A program made the position numbers and the translations under genes. Positions 20,953 through 28,896 of a DNA stretch of 34,275 nucleotides are shown here, piece after piece. Every line of letters begins with the position of its first letter. The stretch's first letter is position 1. Source of the stretch: a virus; the IMG/VR virus record IMGVR_UViG_3300026097_000057, positions 1-34,275 of that record; one strand, 5' to 3'. The notes under the pieces are model-generated. The model saw only the letters and a list, made by a program, of their open reading frames with translations. It had not been told where the DNA came from and did no database searches.

Positions 20953-21330
20953 ATGCTACAGATGTTATTAGGTCCGGCGATGGAACTTGGCAAAGAGTTC
21001 ATCAAAGGCAAGGCGGACGAAAAGAAAGCGATTCAACAGCGTAAGATCAACGCCATTCAGAACGATGCTGATTGGGAAAACAAGATGGCGAATGCCACTT
21101 CCAATAGTTGGAAGGATGAATTTTGGTCAATTATTCTCGCGCTGCCTATTGCGGCAGTCGCGTATAGTGTTGCAGTAGACGACGTTAGTATCATTGAGCG
21201 TGTTAACGAGGGTTTTGCAGCTCTAAATAAGCTGCCTGAATGGTATCAATACCTCCTATTTATTGCGGTTTCAGCAAGTTTTGGCCTGAAATCAGCAGAT
21301 AAAATCATGTCAATGAAGAAAAAGGGTTAA
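20953..21330 (+). CDS. Holin of the 3-TM (GTA-holin-like) family
   Basis: 125 aa. SWKDEFWSIILALPIAAVAY and LPEWYQYLLFIAVSASFGLK match the two hallmark stretches of the 3-TM holin family (GTA_holin_3TM), with a basic tail (SMKKKG). Holins permeabilise the inner membrane to start lysis. The partner endolysin is not recognisable in the window. Confidence 0.83.
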   Translation: MLQMLLGPAMELGKEFIKGKADEKKAIQQRKINAIQNDADWENKMANATSNSWKDEFWSIILALPIAAVAYSVAVDDVSIIERVNEGFAALNKLPEWYQYLLFIAVSASFGLKSADKIMSMKKKG

Positions 21331-21389
21331 AGAATCCAGTTAGATCAGACATAATAAGAATGTCTGGGACAACATAGGAAAATACGCGA

Positions 21390-21590
21390 ATGACTACTGA
21401 TGTAGATATCGCGCAGTTTGTCTTCCAGACGATCACGGGGCGTAAAAGCCAAGTGCTCGACATTTTGGAAGACAACGGCATAAAAAACATGGAGCAGTAC
21501 GCCACCCTAATGGGTGAACTAAATGCTCTTAACTTTGTAAAACAGGAACTCTCGGGCCTGCTAGAAAAACAGGAGCTATCGGATGACTGA
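21390..21590 (+). CDS. Hypothetical helical protein, 66 aa
   Basis: MTTDVDIAQFVFQTITGRKS and a continuous helix to the end, with AGGA upstream. It overlaps the GroES-like gene by 8 bp, so the two may act together, but no function is recognised. Confidence 0.72.
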   Translation: MTTDVDIAQFVFQTITGRKSQVLDILEDNGIKNMEQYATLMGELNALNFVKQELSGLLEKQELSDD

Positions 21591-22059
21591 TAAGCTAAAA
21601 GACATCGAGGATGTCAAAGAAGAAGGCGTTGCAACGTCTTTAGAGGAGATATCTAACGCGGTATCTTCGATGTATAAACCTCGCGAAGAACGGGTTTTTG
21701 ACCCGGAATCTGTAGACACCTCTCTTTTAGAAAGAATGCCTACTCCTACAGGGTGGCGGATGTTAATCCTCCCATATCGTGGTAAGGGCGTCACAGACGG
21801 TGGCATTGTACTTCCCGGAAAGATTTTAGATGACGGGCAGTTACAAACGGTTGTCGGATACGTTCTAAAAGTAGGGCCCTTGGCATACGAAGACAAAGAC
21901 AAGTTCCCGGAAGGACCTTGGTGTAAACAAGGCGACTGGGTAATTTTTGCTCGATATGCCGGATCTCGATTCCGCATCGATGGCGGGGAAGTACGGATTC
22001 TAAACGATGATGAAATCTTGGCCACGATTTCAGATCCTGAAGACATCATTAGCTTGTGA
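21583..22059 (+). CDS. GroES-like co-chaperonin
   Basis: 158 aa. Residues from about 52 follow the GroES fold: PTPTGWRMLILPYRGKGVTD as first strand and mobile loop, GGIVLPG at the loop end, GYVLKVGPLAY as the central strand, WCKQGDWVIFARYAG as the dome part and VRILNDDEILATI as the last strand. GroES is about 97 aa and T4 gp31 about 111; the extra N-terminal 50 residues are acidic and unique. By analogy with gp31 it probably works with host GroEL to fold the capsid protein, whose gene follows 2 kb downstream. Confidence 0.87.
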   Translation: MTDKLKDIEDVKEEGVATSLEEISNAVSSMYKPREERVFDPESVDTSLLERMPTPTGWRMLILPYRGKGVTDGGIVLPGKILDDGQLQTVVGYVLKVGPLAYEDKDKFPEGPWCKQGDWVIFARYAGSRFRIDGGEVRILNDDEILATISDPEDIISL

Positions 22060-22067
22060 GGTGACCA

Positions 22068-22967
22068 ATGAGCGAAGAAAAGAAAGCGCATGAAGCAGAT
22101 ACTGGCGAATACGAAATAGAATTAGGCGAGCAGGAGAACGAGACTGAAGTAGAGGTCCCCGAATCGGCTGCCCCTGCAGAATCTCCTGTACAGGAAGACA
22201 CTTCCAGTGATCACGAAGAGTACAACAACTCTGTTCAGAAGCGGATTGATAAGCTGACGAAAAAAATGCGCGAGGCCGAGCGCCGCGAGCAGGCGGCTTT
22301 AGAGTATGCGCAAAACGTTCAAAGTGAAGTGCATCAGTTAAAAGGTCGCGTCAAAACATTGGATGAGGGGTACCTTAATCAGTATGGCGAGCGACTAAGT
22401 ACGCAGCAGCAGTCGGCTGAAGCGGAGCTAAGAAAAGCGGTCGAGTTAGGGGATTCTGATGCGGTAGTTGCTGCACAGAAAAAGCTTACCGAGTTAGCGA
22501 TCGCAGGCGATCGTTATCGTGGTGCAATGTCTCAGCGTCAAGCTCAAATGCAGCAGGAGCAGGCATACGCACAGCAGGTGCCGCAACAACAGGCCGCCCC
22601 GCAACAGCCTAAGCGACCAGATCCAAAAGCCGAGGACTGGGCTGAAAAGAACAATTGGTTTGGGCAAGATGAGGCAATGACCTTTGCCGCTTTTGGAATC
22701 CACAAAAAACTTGTTGAACAAGAAGGATTTGACCCGCAGTCCGACGATTACTACAATGAACTAGATAACCGGATTCGCGTAGCGTTTCCACATAGGTTTA
22801 ACGACGGGACCAGCAGACGCACCGCTCAGACGGTTGCTGGAGTATCCCGCTCATCAAATTCTGGGCGCTCAAGTAAGGTTCGTCTCTCCAGGAGCCAGGT
22901 TGCTATAGCCAAAAAACTCGGAGTGCCGCTGGAAGAATACGCAAAATATGTGAAGAAGGAGGCGTAG
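22068..22967 (+). CDS. Capsid scaffolding protein
   Basis: 299 aa. Very acidic N-terminus (residues 1-50, with YEIELGEQENETEVEV), long coiled coil (55-175, containing KRIDKLTKKMREAERREQAA), Gln/Ala/Pro-rich linker, then a basic C-terminus that would bind the capsid shell. This profile and the place between portal and major capsid genes define a scaffold protein. No separate head-maturation protease was found except possibly the HExxH protein. Confidence 0.85.
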   Translation: MSEEKKAHEADTGEYEIELGEQENETEVEVPESAAPAESPVQEDTSSDHEEYNNSVQKRIDKLTKKMREAERREQAALEYAQNVQSEVHQLKGRVKTLDEGYLNQYGERLSTQQQSAEAELRKAVELGDSDAVVAAQKKLTELAIAGDRYRGAMSQRQAQMQQEQAYAQQVPQQQAAPQQPKRPDPKAEDWAEKNNWFGQDEAMTFAAFGIHKKLVEQEGFDPQSDDYYNELDNRIRVAFPHRFNDGTSRRTAQTVAGVSRSSNSGRSSKVRLSRSQVAIAKKLGVPLEEYAKYVKKEA

Positions 22968-23450
22968 ATGACTGACTCAACGACTAAGGGCGGTCATAGC
23001 CGTACCCCTCGCACAAGTGAAACCCGGGAAAAAACGGCGTCTCGTCGTCCTTGGGCACCACCATCCATGTTGGATGCACCCCCTGCACCGGAGGGATTTG
23101 TACACCGGTGGATTCGTGCAGAAGCACGCGGATTTGATGACACGAAGAATATCTCAGCACGCTTACGCGAGGGTTGGGAATTAGTTCGACGTGACGAATA
23201 TCCAGACTTTGAGTCCCCGACAATTGATTCGGGGAAGTATGAGGGTGTGTTTGGAGTCGGAGGACTCATGCTTGCACGCATTCCTGTTGAAACAGCAGCC
23301 GAGCGTAATGAATATTATCGCTCACGGTCTCAAGACCAAATGGATGCCGTGGATCAGGACATGATGCGAGAGAACTCACACTCGACTATGAAGATCAGTA
23401 ACCCTGATCGACAATCGCGTGTAACTTTCGGCGGTACTCGTAAAAGTTAA
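22968..23450 (+). CDS. Conserved virion-associated protein, 160 aa
   Basis: Basic, Thr/Ser/Pro-rich N-terminus followed by a compact domain (GFVHRWIRAEARGFDDTKNI, LREGWELVRRDEYPD, GGLMLARIPVETAAERNEYY). I recall similar proteins before the capsid gene in other marine phages, but no function is established. Start ATG follows AAGGAGG. Confidence 0.78.
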   Translation: MTDSTTKGGHSRTPRTSETREKTASRRPWAPPSMLDAPPAPEGFVHRWIRAEARGFDDTKNISARLREGWELVRRDEYPDFESPTIDSGKYEGVFGVGGLMLARIPVETAAERNEYYRSRSQDQMDAVDQDMMRENSHSTMKISNPDRQSRVTFGGTRKS

Positions 23451-23478
23451 CCGCCCTTTTGAAGAAGGAATGTGACAA

Positions 23479-24126
23479 ATGGCAAATGCAGAAACTGCCT
23501 TTGGTTTGCGTCCTGTTGGGCTGAATGGTTCGGCAACTAACTCTACTGGAGTTACCCAATACGAAATTGCGGCGGATAACACCAATGCAATCTATCAATA
23601 CTCACCAGTGATTCCACTTGCTGGCGGCGTAATTGATATCGTAGGTAACGCTAATGGTGGAACAGTGCCTTTCCTGGGTGTCCTAATGGGCGTGGAATAT
23701 GTGGACTCTTCTAGCAAGAAGACTGTCTTTAAAAACTACTGGCCCGGGGCCAACAGCGTAAGCGTAGACACGAATTTCCCTGTCAAAGCTTTCGTTGCGG
23801 ATAACCCAATGCAGATCTTTGTTGTAGCTGCAGACGAATCAGTAACCGATCGCGCCACTGCTTTGGCAGACGTGTTCTCTAACTGTTCTTTAGCAACCGC
23901 TACTTCTGGGTCTACTGCTACAGGTCGTTCAACTGCTCAACTGGATATCAGTACAGCAGCGACAACTGCAACTCTCGCTATGCGTATCGTCGGTATTTCT
24001 GATGATGTCGCTAATAACGATTACGATGCAGCGGGCGTACATTTCCGTGTACGGTTTAACTTCCACTACAATTCGCCAGCGTCGTCTTCGGACTCGCAGA
24101 CAACGGCGGATTCAACGGCGATTTAA
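23479..24126 (+). CDS. Putative capsid decoration or head structural protein
   Basis: 215 aa, directly upstream of the major capsid gene. MANAETAFGLRPVGLNGSAT and a composition rich in Ala, Ser, Thr and Val with many short strands suggest a secreted-like all-beta virion protein. The position between scaffold and capsid fits a decoration protein; the family call is tentative. Confidence 0.7.
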   Translation: MANAETAFGLRPVGLNGSATNSTGVTQYEIAADNTNAIYQYSPVIPLAGGVIDIVGNANGGTVPFLGVLMGVEYVDSSSKKTVFKNYWPGANSVSVDTNFPVKAFVADNPMQIFVVAADESVTDRATALADVFSNCSLATATSGSTATGRSTAQLDISTAATTATLAMRIVGISDDVANNDYDAAGVHFRVRFNFHYNSPASSSDSQTTADSTAI

Positions 24127-24137
24127 GGAGATAGGGA

Positions 24138-25046
24138 ATGGCTATTTCTCGCGCTCAATTAGCGAAAGAGCTAGAACCGGGGCTTAACGCCTTGTTCGGC
24201 CTGGAGTATGACCGTTACGACAACGAGCATGCGGAAATCTTCGACGAAGAATCTTCGGATCGTGCGTTTGAAGAAGAAGTAATGCTGTCTGGATTCGGTA
24301 CGGCTCCGACAAAAGGCGAAGGCGCCGCAATCTCGTTTGATGATGCACAGGAAACTTTCACTGCGCGTTATACACACGAAACAATTGCACTCGCGTTTTC
24401 AATCACGGAAGAAGCTATCGAAGACAATCTGTATGATCGTCTTGCTTCTCGCTACACTCGTGCATTGGCTCGTTCAATGTCACAGACAAAGCAAATCAAG
24501 GCTGCGGCTATCTTGAACAACGCTTTCGACACCAGCTTCCCAGTAGGCGACGGTGCGGCACTTTGTTCCTCAGCGCACCCATCTTTGTCTGGTAACCAGC
24601 GTAACCAATTGTCGGTTGCGGCGGATCTCAACGAAACTTCGCTTGAGCAGATGCTGATCGATATTGCTGGCTTGACTGACGAGCGTGGTCTGAAGATTGC
24701 TGTACGCGGCACAAAGCTGATTATTCCTAAAGAGCTGCAATTCATTGCAGAGCGGGTAATCAACTCTAATCTGCGTTCTTCAACTGCAGACAACGATTTG
24801 AACGCAATGAAGTCTATGGGCATGCTGCCTGACGGAGCGGTTGTAAACCACTTCCTGACTGACCCAGATGCGTTCTTCATCAAGACCGATGCGCCAAACG
24901 GCTTTAAGCTGTTCCAGCGCACTGCAATCAAGACTGCAATGGAAGGTGACTTTGACACTGGAAACATGCGGTTCAAGGCCCGTGAGCGTTATAGCTTCGG
25001 CGTCTCTGATTGGCGAGCTGTCTTCGGTACACCCGGAGCGGCATAA
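24138..25046 (+). CDS. Major capsid protein (HK97 fold, Mu gpT-like)
   Basis: 302 aa, start after AAGGAG. Helical N-terminus, then ETFTARYTHETIALAFSITE and EEAIEDNLYDRLASRYTRAL, typical of the spine helix and E-loop region of the Mu gpT-like capsid group, and RGLKIAVRGTKLIIPKEL (P-domain) and SDWRAVFGTPGAA at the end. Gene order (scaffold, decoration-like, capsid, terminator) supports it. Confidence 0.88.
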   Translation: MAISRAQLAKELEPGLNALFGLEYDRYDNEHAEIFDEESSDRAFEEEVMLSGFGTAPTKGEGAAISFDDAQETFTARYTHETIALAFSITEEAIEDNLYDRLASRYTRALARSMSQTKQIKAAAILNNAFDTSFPVGDGAALCSSAHPSLSGNQRNQLSVAADLNETSLEQMLIDIAGLTDERGLKIAVRGTKLIIPKELQFIAERVINSNLRSSTADNDLNAMKSMGMLPDGAVVNHFLTDPDAFFIKTDAPNGFKLFQRTAIKTAMEGDFDTGNMRFKARERYSFGVSDWRAVFGTPGAA

Positions 25047-25097
25047 TGTAGCTTTTAAGCTACATGAAAAAGAGGGCGCTAGACGCCCTCTTTTTTT
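25046..25097 (+). terminator. Tandem hairpin terminator after the capsid gene
   Basis: ATGTAGCTT/AAGCTACAT (25046-25054/25057-25065) is a 9-bp stem. It is followed by AGAGGGCG/CGCCCTCT (25071-25078/25084-25091) with seven T. The second is a classic terminator and may lower expression of the genes downstream relative to the capsid gene. Confidence 0.92.
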
Positions 25098-25195
25098 GTC
25101 TGTAAGATTGATTTAACTAGGAAATTGGTGCGTCGGACTGACCTAGCAGACGACATGCAGACAGGCGCACTTAACTCGCATGTGAGGACATCGCA

Positions 25196-25678
25196 ATGGC
25201 ATCAACAACTTTTTCAGGTCCAGTCACCTCTACGGCTGGCTTTATTTCAGGCACTGACTCTCTTGTAAGCGTTACTGCGGACGTTACTTTAACTTCTGCT
25301 GCTCACGCGGGTCGTACAATGGTTTTAGACGTAGCTTCTGGGGCAACTGTTACGCTTCCTGCCGCTACAGGCACGGGTAACGTATACAAGTTTTTTGTAA
25401 AAACAACTGTAACGTCTAACAACTACATCATTCAGGTTGCAAGTGCGGATGACACAATGGCTGGCGTTGCAATCGTTGCAAACGATTCAGATGCTTCTGC
25501 TTCTATCTTTGAAACGGCGGCAACTTCAGACACTATTACGTTAGATGGCTCTACTACCGGCGGTATTTTAGGCGGTCAGATCGAACTTCAAGACGTTACG
25601 TCAGGTGTTTTCTCTGTGACTATTCGTCAAGCGGCAACGGGTACAGAAGCGACTCCATTCTCCGCGGCAGTATCGTAA
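25196..25678 (+). CDS. Putative virion beta-protein, 160 aa
   Basis: MASTTFSGPVTSTAGFISGT and repeated strands rich in Thr, Ser, Ala and Val, without Cys or Lys-rich parts. Such a composition and the place right after the capsid terminator suggest a head decoration or head-fibre protein. A 150-bp gap with the terminator precedes it. No named family. Confidence 0.72.
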   Translation: MASTTFSGPVTSTAGFISGTDSLVSVTADVTLTSAAHAGRTMVLDVASGATVTLPAATGTGNVYKFFVKTTVTSNNYIIQVASADDTMAGVAIVANDSDASASIFETAATSDTITLDGSTTGGILGGQIELQDVTSGVFSVTIRQAATGTEATPFSAAVS

Positions 25679-25688
25679 GGATTGACCT

Positions 25689-25790
25689 ATGGGCAACTTG
25701 AACAGCAAGGTGCTTAACAACGGCAAAAAGGCGGCTCCTAAAAAAGCCGCCGCTAAAAAGCCTGCGGCACCCAAAAAGAAAGAGGACTGA
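25689..25790 (+). CDS. 33-aa histone H1-like Lys/Ala/Pro peptide
   Basis: MGNLNSKVLNNGKKAAPKK, then AAAKKPAAPKKKED. AAGGA lies seven bases before the ATG, and the gene is cleanly placed between two others. The C-terminal part imitates the basic tail of linker histones and AlgP-type proteins, so it could bind or neutralise packaged DNA. Low complexity limits certainty. Confidence 0.72.
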   Translation: MGNLNSKVLNNGKKAAPKKAAAKKPAAPKKKED

Positions 25791-25793
25791 TGA

Positions 25794-26066
25794 ATGTCTG
25801 GCTCTGATGTAAAAGCCAAGCGCGTCACCGAAACGGGCTCACTCGGTGTGGGCCCTGCACGGATTCGTCAAATACAGGTTTTATCTACTACAGGAACACC
25901 TCGTCTGACTATTACAGACGGCAATGGTGGATCTACTGTATTGGACCTAGATTTTTTGGCATCGGACTCGCACTCAGTAAACATTCCGGCAGAGGGTATT
26001 CGAGTAGAAGACATTTATGTTTCTACTTTAGATGCTGTTTCGGCCATGACTGTTTTTTACAACTAG
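25794..26066 (+). CDS. Small beta-rich virion-like protein, 90 aa
   Basis: Begins MSGSDVKAKRVTETGSLGVG; regular beta strands (RIRQIQVLSTTGTPRLTITD) with no charged clusters. Likely a small head protein. Start codon a few bases after the peptide gene stop. Not recognised. Confidence 0.7.
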   Translation: MSGSDVKAKRVTETGSLGVGPARIRQIQVLSTTGTPRLTITDGNGGSTVLDLDFLASDSHSVNIPAEGIRVEDIYVSTLDAVSAMTVFYN

Positions 26067-26078
26067 TCGGGGGTTCAA

Positions 26079-26828
26079 ATGGCTAACGTTATTCGATCTA
26101 TTTCTCAAGTCGGAACTACGGAGCCGTTTGAACTTCAAGTTGCGCGAGGCCAAATTCCGGGTCACAGCGTAAGAAACATCTTTGGTTTCAACGCCGCTAT
26201 CGGAACTACCCTTACAACTCCGTGGGAATTAGCTAATACTACCGCGCTACCTATACCGGGGTCTGCTTTAACTTTTAGCCTTGTTAGTTCCAGCGCAAGC
26301 GACACTAGCGTTAGCATTTTGGTTTCCGGCGTTAACGCCGACTATGTTTTAACTCAGGAAGTAGTGGCTTTAGACGGAACCACCCCCGTAAACACGACAA
26401 ACACTTATCGTTTTATCAACGATCTAATCACTACATCGGGCAATGCCGTTGGCAACGTTACTGCAAGTAACGGGGGCACTGTTTACGCTCAAATTACAGC
26501 GGGACGGGGCAAAAACCAATGCGCGGCGTACATGGTCCCCGCCGGATATTCTTACTATTTAACTCGGATTGATTCGTTTTCTGGAACGGCTACGGGCGCA
26601 AGTAAATACGTCAACTTTAGAAACAGGACGACCGGCTCGGACGGGCGCATCTTTAACGTAGCTCAGACAACCTTTGGTTCTCGTATGGATATTGGCCGAC
26701 AGCTACCGTTTAGGGTAGGCGAAAAAACGTTACTAGAGTTACAGGTTAGTACCAACAGCACTACTGCCGATATCGGCGTCTTTTCTGATGGTTATTTAAT
26801 TAAAGAAGAGGGACCCGCTTTTGCCTAA
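26079..26828 (+). CDS. Structural protein, 249 aa
   Basis: Beta-rich, Thr/Ser/Val-rich: MANVIRSISQVGTTEPFELQ, VARGQIPGHSVRNIFGFNAA and TFGSRMDIGRQLPFRVGEKT near the end. The pattern resembles structural proteins I recall from marine podo- and myoviruses. It overlaps the next gene by 8 bp. Probable tail or head fibre component. Confidence 0.72.
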   Translation: MANVIRSISQVGTTEPFELQVARGQIPGHSVRNIFGFNAAIGTTLTTPWELANTTALPIPGSALTFSLVSSSASDTSVSILVSGVNADYVLTQEVVALDGTTPVNTTNTYRFINDLITTSGNAVGNVTASNGGTVYAQITAGRGKNQCAAYMVPAGYSYYLTRIDSFSGTATGASKYVNFRNRTTGSDGRIFNVAQTTFGSRMDIGRQLPFRVGEKTLLELQVSTNSTTADIGVFSDGYLIKEEGPAFA

Positions 26829-27105
26829 AACGACTGCGGTAAAGAGATCCCCGTCGGGTCGCCTCAGTTATCGAGGCGAAACGTTTTCTGGCTATAACAA
26901 GCCAAAAAGAACGAGCGGTGGTAGCAAGAAGTTTGCGGTGCTTGCCAAAAAAGGCAATGAAGTAAAGCTTGTACGTTTTGGCGATCCAAACATGACTATT
27001 AAAAAGTCAAACCCGGAGCGTCGAAAGAGCTTTAGGGCACGGCATAACTGTGATACGGCAAAAGACAAGTTTAGTGCACGGTATTGGAGCTGTAAGAAAT
27101 GGTGA
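26821..27105 (+). CDS. Small basic conserved protein with FRARHNC motif
   Basis: 94 aa from a TTG start (26821). VRFGDPNMTIKKSNPERRKS, SFRARHNCDTAKDKFSARYW and a CKKW end form a very conserved motif set I recall from marine phages and some algal viruses, function unknown. The Cys and His residues could bind zinc. TTG start is imposed by the ribosome site GAGGG and the 8-bp overlap with the upstream gene. Confidence 0.78.
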   Translation: MPKTTAVKRSPSGRLSYRGETFSGYNKPKRTSGGSKKFAVLAKKGNEVKLVRFGDPNMTIKKSNPERRKSFRARHNCDTAKDKFSARYWSCKKW

Positions 27106-27332
27106 CAGAAGTAACTGTTAACATGGAAGACGAAGAGTTAAAGACTAAGGATGTTCTCTTTCTTTTGCAGAAGCATGAAAGTGAGTGCAATCTTCGATAC
27201 AAAGCAATTAACGAAAAGCTTGAGTCGCAAGCCGCCACTTTAGAAAAACTCGATCAAAGAATGTGGTTTATCGGGATTTTAGTGGTTGCGGCACCTTTCG
27301 GAATGCTTCTAGTAGAAAGGATGATGCAATGA
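27099..27332 (+). CDS. Coiled-coil protein with C-terminal membrane anchor (XhlA-like)
   Basis: 77 aa. A helix with coiled-coil character (LLQKHESECNLRYKAINEKL) precedes one membrane span (MWFIGILVVAAPFGMLLVE). This layout matches hemolysin XhlA-type lysis proteins of phages, which act with holins. It overlaps the upstream gene by 7 bp and shares ATGA with the next. Confidence 0.72.
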   Translation: MVTEVTVNMEDEELKTKDVLFLLQKHESECNLRYKAINEKLESQAATLEKLDQRMWFIGILVVAAPFGMLLVERMMQ

Positions 27333-27562
27333 GCCGAGTCAATCTTGGTGCTGGGACTCCCGGTAAAAAACTGTGCGGCCCTGTTCGTAAGATGAAGAAG
27401 GGCGGCGAGGCCAAGAAAAAAGGCAACAAGATTTGTGATGCCGGAATTGCTTGGGCAAAACGCACTTTTGATACGTATCCAAGTGCATACGCTAACATGG
27501 CCGCATCTAAGTATTGCAAAGACCCTAATTACGCCAAAAAGGCTAAAGGGAAGAAAAAATAG
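27329..27562 (+). CDS. Small basic protein with DTYPSAYAN motif
   Basis: 77 aa from ATG 27329, overlapping the TGA of the previous gene; the longer open frame is out of context. MKKGGEAKKKGNKICDAGIA, then WAKRTFDTYPSAYANMAASK and a Lys-rich end. The AKRxFxxYPSAYAN segment is a marker of a small protein type I know from marine phages; no function is established. Four Cys could bind metal. Confidence 0.78.
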   Translation: MSRVNLGAGTPGKKLCGPVRKMKKGGEAKKKGNKICDAGIAWAKRTFDTYPSAYANMAASKYCKDPNYAKKAKGKKK

Positions 27563-27912
27563 TGGGTGAGCTTAAAAAGTGGCGAGATCAAGATTGGGTT
27601 CGTATCGACAGCTCGGGAAACATTGTCGGTAAGTGCGGCACGTCTAAGGATAAGAAAAATCCTGATCGTTGCCTGCCTCGATCAAAAGCCGAGAGTTTAA
27701 CCAAAGCCGAGCGAGCGGCTACTGCAAAGAAAAAGAAACGTGAGGGTGCCAAAGGTAAGACAGTGGTATCTAACACAGAAAAAGCTAAAGTTCGCAAAGC
27801 GGCAATGGGCGGAGAGATTAAAAAGTATTCCTCTGGCGGAGAGGCCCGGAAAAACCATCGTGGTTGTGGGGCAGTAATGTCAGGCAGGCGTAAAAAAACG
27901 CGGTACGCGTAG
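27562..27912 (+). CDS. DUF5872-like basic protein
   Basis: 116 aa, GTG start sharing TAGTG with the previous stop. LKKWRDQDWVRIDSSGNIVG, KCGTSKDKKNPDRCLPRSKA and SLTKAERAATAKKKKREGAK match DUF5872 as I recall it from marine viruses. The C-terminus (GGEIKKYSSGGEARKNHRGC) repeats the Gly-Gly/RGCG tail elements. Strongly basic; function unknown. Confidence 0.8.
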   Translation: MGELKKWRDQDWVRIDSSGNIVGKCGTSKDKKNPDRCLPRSKAESLTKAERAATAKKKKREGAKGKTVVSNTEKAKVRKAAMGGEIKKYSSGGEARKNHRGCGAVMSGRRKKTRYA

Positions 27913-27922
27913 GAGCTTATAG

Positions 27923-28591
27923 ATGGCTGTTTCAGGCTCTAAAAACTTTGAACTGGATGTAAGTGATTACATTGAAGAGGCGTTTGAGCGTTGTGGCCTG
28001 GAGGTTCGGACCGGTTATGACTTAAAAACTGCAAAGCGTTCTTTAAATCTAATGCTCGCGGAATGGGCTAACCGGGGCTTGAATCAGTGGACTATTGAAG
28101 AAAGTAGTCAAGCTTTGACCCAAGGAACGGCTTCTTACTCACTTGGAACAGAAACCATTGATATTTTGTCGGCTGTTCTCAGAAGAGGGAACACAGACAT
28201 TAATATGGAGCGCGTAAGTCGGGATGAGTTTTTAAACATTCCGAACAAAACTACACAGGCTCGACCCACACAGTTTTTCTTAGATCGACAGATTACTCCG
28301 ACGTTAAAGATCTGGCCTACCCCTGAAAACAGCACGGATGTCGTGGTATTTAATCGGCTGGTTCGTATTGATGATGCAGATACGCAGCAGAATACAATGG
28401 ACGTACCCTTTAGGTTTTATCCGTGTTTGGCAGCCGGCTTGGCTTATTACATTGCTATCAAGCGAGCGCCTGAGCGCATTCAGATATTAAAAGCGGTGTA
28501 TGAAGAAGAGATGGACCGTGCCATGACAGAAGACCGAGATCGATCTTCTTTCAACATTGCACCGAGCTTGGATTATTATAGGACTTATTGA
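27923..28591 (+). CDS. Head-tail adaptor protein (P22 gp4-like)
   Basis: 222 aa. IEEAFERCGLEVRTGYDLKT, AKRSLNLMLAEWANRGLNQW and PTQFFLDRQITPTLKIWPTP form the pattern of the P22 tail accessory factor gp4 group, which docks under the portal and closes the head. The C-terminus has a helical tail (RIQILKAVYEEEMDRAM). It is a normal size for the marine members and longer than gp4 itself (166 aa). Head-completion role by homology and position. Confidence 0.8.
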   Translation: MAVSGSKNFELDVSDYIEEAFERCGLEVRTGYDLKTAKRSLNLMLAEWANRGLNQWTIEESSQALTQGTASYSLGTETIDILSAVLRRGNTDINMERVSRDEFLNIPNKTTQARPTQFFLDRQITPTLKIWPTPENSTDVVVFNRLVRIDDADTQQNTMDVPFRFYPCLAAGLAYYIAIKRAPERIQILKAVYEEEMDRAMTEDRDRSSFNIAPSLDYYRTY

Positions 28592-28896
28592 TGGGTAAGT
28601 TTGCGGTTGGTAAGCATGCTTTTGGTATCTCGGACAGATCCGGGTTCCGTTATCCTTTGCATAAAATGCGCAAAGAGTGGAACGGGTTCTTGGTTGGATA
28701 CGACGAGTGGGAAGCCAAGCAGCCTCAGTTAGAGCCGCGTCGGAACATTACTGATGCTCAAGCTTTGCGAGATCCTCGACCCGATCGTAAAGAGCCTTTA
28801 AATGTTTTTGTCGGGGTTCCTTTAATTGAAGACCCCACTCTTCGGTCTCCTGTTGGTTACGCTAACGTGGGAACAGTAACGGTAGAAACGTCATGA
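28591..28896 (+). CDS. Hypothetical virion-associated protein, 101 aa
   Basis: ATG 28591 overlaps the TGA of the adaptor (TGATG). MGKFAVGKHAFGISDRSGFR, then MRKEWNGFLVGYDEWEAKQP and a Pro/Arg-rich stretch. Conserved in my recollection next to head-tail adaptors of marine phages; function unknown. ATGA overlap with the next gene. Confidence 0.76.
   Translation: MGKFAVGKHAFGISDRSGFRYPLHKMRKEWNGFLVGYDEWEAKQPQLEPRRNITDAQALRDPRPDRKEPLNVFVGVPLIEDPTLRSPVGYANVGTVTVETS

Noticed and set aside
21576-22091. 171-aa minus-strand open frame
   Set aside because: Antisense to the GroES-like gene, whose homology is clear; no family pattern of its own.
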